Assembly: GCF_025583945.1 (NCBI RefSeq)
Contig: NZ_JAOEGU010000010.1
Span: 54,419 to 118,418, forward strand
Source: Methylobacter psychrophilus
GTDB lineage: Bacteria; Pseudomonadota; Gammaproteobacteria; Methylococcales; Methylomonadaceae
Direction: 5' to 3'
DNA: 64,000 nucleotides
Shown here: one piece after another, positions 62,466-64,000 of the stretch
Numbering within the stretch: position 1 is the stretch's first letter
Layout: each line of letters starts with the position of its first letter
The notes under the pieces: generated by a model
Seen by the model: only the letters and a program-made list of their open reading frames with translations
Told to the model about the DNA's origin: nothing
Database searches by the model: none
Made by a program: the position numbers and the translations under genes

Positions 62466-62491
62466 CTGATCATTAATTCTATAATGATCAG
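62466..62491 (+). promoter_or_regulatory. Inverted repeat overlapping a -10 box upstream of tyrS
   Basis: CTGATCATTA and TAATGATCAG form a perfect 10-bp inverted repeat around ATTCTA; TATAAT (62480-62485) lies in its right half. It is 32 bases before the tyrS start. It may be an operator or start-site palindrome for tyrS. The -35 element is not clear. Confidence 0.4.
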
Positions 62492-62522
62492 GCTTATTAA
62501 CGATTAAATTTGGAGAAAGAAA

Positions 62523-63719
62523 TTGCAAGAGGACGTATTGGCAAGCCTTCTAAGAGGCACGGATGAGGTTTTAATTAAACAGGAGTTAATTAAAAAGCTG
62601 GAAGAAGGTCGACCTTTGCGAATCAAGGCGGGTTTTGATCCGACTGCTCCGGATTTACATTTAGGGCATACCGTGCTTATTAATAAATTAAAACAGTTTC
62701 AGGATTTAGGTCATGAGGTGCTGTTTTTGATTGGCGATTTTACCGGGATGATTGGTGACCCTACCGGGAAAAATATCACCCGTAAGCCATTAACCCGGGA
62801 TGAGGTTATTGATAACGCAAAAACGTATGAAGAGCAGATTTTCAAAATCCTGGATCCCGCTAAAACATTGGTCATGTTTAACTCAAGTTGGATGAATGCA
62901 ATGTCATCAGCAGATTTAATTCAGCTGGCAGCCAAGCATACCGTTGCAAGAATGTTGGAGCGAGATGATTTTAGTAAGCGCTTTAAGGGTGGACAACCGA
63001 TTGCCATTCATGAGTTCTTGTACCCATTAATACAAGGCTATGATTCCGTAGCCATGAAAGCCGATGTGGAGTTGGGTGGTACCGATCAAAAATTTAATTT
63101 GTTGGTTGGGCGTCAGTTACAAGAGGTTTTTGGGCAAAAACCACAGGTTGTTATTACAATGCCCCTTCTCGAAGGCTTGGATGGTGTGCAGAAAATGTCT
63201 AAGTCACTTAATAACTATATAGGTATAGCTGATGCTGCTGATGATATGTTCGGCAAATTAATGTCCATATCTGATGAATTAATGTGGCGATATTTTGAGT
63301 TATTAAGTTTTCGTCCAATGACAGAAATTAAGTTATGGGCGCAGGAATGCGAGCAAGGTGCAAATCCCCGCAACTATAAAGTGAAATTGGCTCAAGAAAT
63401 TATAGAAAGATTTCATGATGTCGCTGCTGCAAATAAGGCGCTGGAAAATTTTGAAGCCAGATTTCAGCGTGGAGCAATGCCGGATGAAATGGACGAGTTG
63501 GAATTAAAAGCCGAGGGCAGTAGTTACTTTATTGCCAATTTATTGAAGGATGCCGGATTAACAAGTAGTACCTCCGAAGCAATTAGATTGATAAATCAAG
63601 GTGCTGTAAAAATTGACGGAGAAAAGGTTTCTGATCCAAAGCTTGAGATATCAGTCAATGCCGAGAACATTTATCAGGTAGGAAAGAGAAAATTTGCGCG
63701 AGTAAAAATAACCGCTTGA
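62523..63719 (+). CDS. tyrS: Tyrosyl-tRNA synthetase
   Basis: A 398-residue class I synthetase (TyrRS-B-like, shorter than E. coli TyrS). A TTG start follows GGAG by seven bases. The HIGH-like motif is [12 protein letters not shown] and the KMSKS motif is [14 protein letters not shown]. The S4-like C-terminal domain (about 340-398) ends [20 protein letters not shown]. It charges tRNA-Tyr. Its stop codon overlaps the -35 box of the first rRNA promoter. Confidence 0.94.
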   Translation: MQEDVLASLLRGTDEVLIKQELIKKLEEGRPLRIKAGFDPTAPDLHLGHTVLINKLKQFQDLGHEVLFLIGDFTGMIGDPTGKNITRKPLTRDEVIDNAKTYEEQIFKILDPAKTLVMFNSSWMNAMSSADLIQLAAKHTVARMLERDDFSKRFKGGQPIAIHEFLYPLIQGYDSVAMKADVELGGTDQKFNLLVGRQLQEVFGQKPQVVITMPLLEGLDGVQKMSKSLNNYIGIADAADDMFGKLMSISDELMWRYFELLSFRPMTEIKLWAQECEQGANPRNYKVKLAQEIIERFHDVAAANKALENFEARFQRGAMPDEMDELELKAEGSSYFIANLLKDAGLTSSTSEAIRLINQGAVKIDGEKVSDPKLEISVNAENIYQVGKRKFARVKITA

Positions 63720-63743
63720 CGGTTTTGATTGTGGCTGTATAAT
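63716..63743 (+). promoter_or_regulatory. rRNA operon promoter P1 (-35/-10)
   Basis: TTGACG (63716-63721) and TATAAT (63738-63743) are separated by 16 bases. The tyrS stop codon TGA lies in the -35 box, so the promoter begins within tyrS. Confidence 0.75.
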
Positions 63744-63809
63744 ACGCAGTTCTTTCGGGGCAGCGACTTCGGAAGGGCAGGATGCTTTAAGTTAAAGTTA
63801 ACACGGAGG

Positions 63810-63837
63810 TTGACAAGTTGTTCAGGTAGGCTATAAT
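63810..63837 (+). promoter_or_regulatory. rRNA operon promoter P2 (-35/-10)
   Basis: TTGACA (63810-63815) and TATAAT (63832-63837), spacing 16. Both hexamers are perfect sigma-70 consensus. The discriminator region is GC-rich (GGGCGGC), typical of stringently controlled rRNA promoters. Confidence 0.85.
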
Positions 63838-63906
63838 GGGCGGCTTGTTCGGGGTAACGTAGTTTGGCCCTGAAGCAGGACAGCAACACGCAATGTCGAC
63901 AAGGGG

Positions 63907-63934
63907 TTGACAAACCGAATCCGCTCTGTATAAT
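63907..63934 (+). promoter_or_regulatory. rRNA operon promoter P3 (-35/-10)
   Basis: TTGACA (63907-63912) and TATAAT (63929-63934), again with a 16-base spacer. The third perfect consensus promoter in the series; transcription from it would start just upstream of the boxA motif. Confidence 0.85.
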
Positions 63935-63963
63935 TGTCGGACTCAACGGTGCTGCGGCACCAA

Positions 63964-63977
63964 CGCTCTTTAACAAC
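63964..63977 (+). promoter_or_regulatory. rRNA leader boxA antitermination motif
   Basis: CGCTCTTTAACAAC matches the boxA consensus of rRNA leaders (TGCTCTTTAACA) and is followed by TTGATCAAAATAATTTGTGT, as in many gammaproteobacterial rRNA leaders before 16S rRNA. The 16S gene should begin beyond the window edge. Confidence 0.88.
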
Positions 63978-64000
63978 TTGATCAAAATAATTTGTGTGGG

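Overview
This window looks like a chromosomal segment of a moderately AT-rich gammaproteobacterium. Gammaproteobacterial markers are the ubiE-ubiJ-ubiB ubiquinone genes, an ftsY-ftsE-ftsX-rpoH cluster, hslVU, rapA, dksA, erpA and a TIGR02647-type gene. The NAD-linked molybdenum formate dehydrogenase set (fdsG-B-A, fdhD/fdsC, fdsD), a caa3/aa3-type oxidase cluster, a large exopolysaccharide locus and many REP-like palindromes would fit a type I methanotroph (Methylococcales). No methane or methanol oxidation gene lies in the window, so that assignment is an inference.

Layout. Positions 1-15 kb are an exopolysaccharide region: glycosyltransferases, a WcaF-like acetyltransferase, UDP-glucuronate decarboxylase (uxs), an SGNH hydrolase, UDP-glucose dehydrogenase (ugd), a WcaI-like glycosyltransferase, a secreted beta-helix protein, a VanZ-like protein and a WcaJ-like initiating phosphotransferase. 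Ugd and Uxs together would supply UDP-glucuronate and UDP-xylose. The region is heavily rearranged. The SGNH gene sits between two copies of the GT2-tail/ugd-head junction. The last 58 codons of ugd plus a REP hairpin are repeated in tandem five times, next to a REP-associated tyrosine transposase (RAYT).

Positions 15.5-24 kb hold an RRM protein, a cold-shock protein, a membrane-fused spermidine-synthase-like protein, a large MscS/MscK-type channel, a rhodanese lipoprotein and several palindromic mobile elements. Positions 22.8-29.1 kb are the formate dehydrogenase operon on the minus strand. Positions 29.4-35.7 kb hold a second cold-shock gene, the ubiquinone genes and hslVU. Positions 36-49.3 kb carry a large lipoprotein, the cytochrome oxidase cluster coxB-coxA-(32-aa ORF)-ctaG-coxC-(DUF2909)-surf1-(SCO-like), then a CtaA-FtsY fusion gene running directly into ftsE-ftsX-rpoH.

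Positions 49.3-63.7 kb carry housekeeping genes (aminotransferase, dksA, a yeast-like cytosine deaminase, cvfB-like, rapA, sseA-like, argC, erpA, a mepM-like peptidase, tyrS) and two paralogous His-rich glycine-zipper proteins. The window ends in the leader of a ribosomal RNA operon: three tandem sigma-70 promoters and a boxA motif, with 16S rRNA expected just past the edge.

Most notable observations: (1) the tandem ugd-tail cassettes differ from each other and from ugd at 11 codons, and every difference is synonymous; (2) a heme-A-synthase-like membrane domain is fused to the SRP receptor FtsY, and its N-terminal half lacks the expected catalytic Glu/His residues; (3) a 137-bp MITE has 19-bp terminal repeats, a 10-bp target duplication and two perfect internal palindromes.
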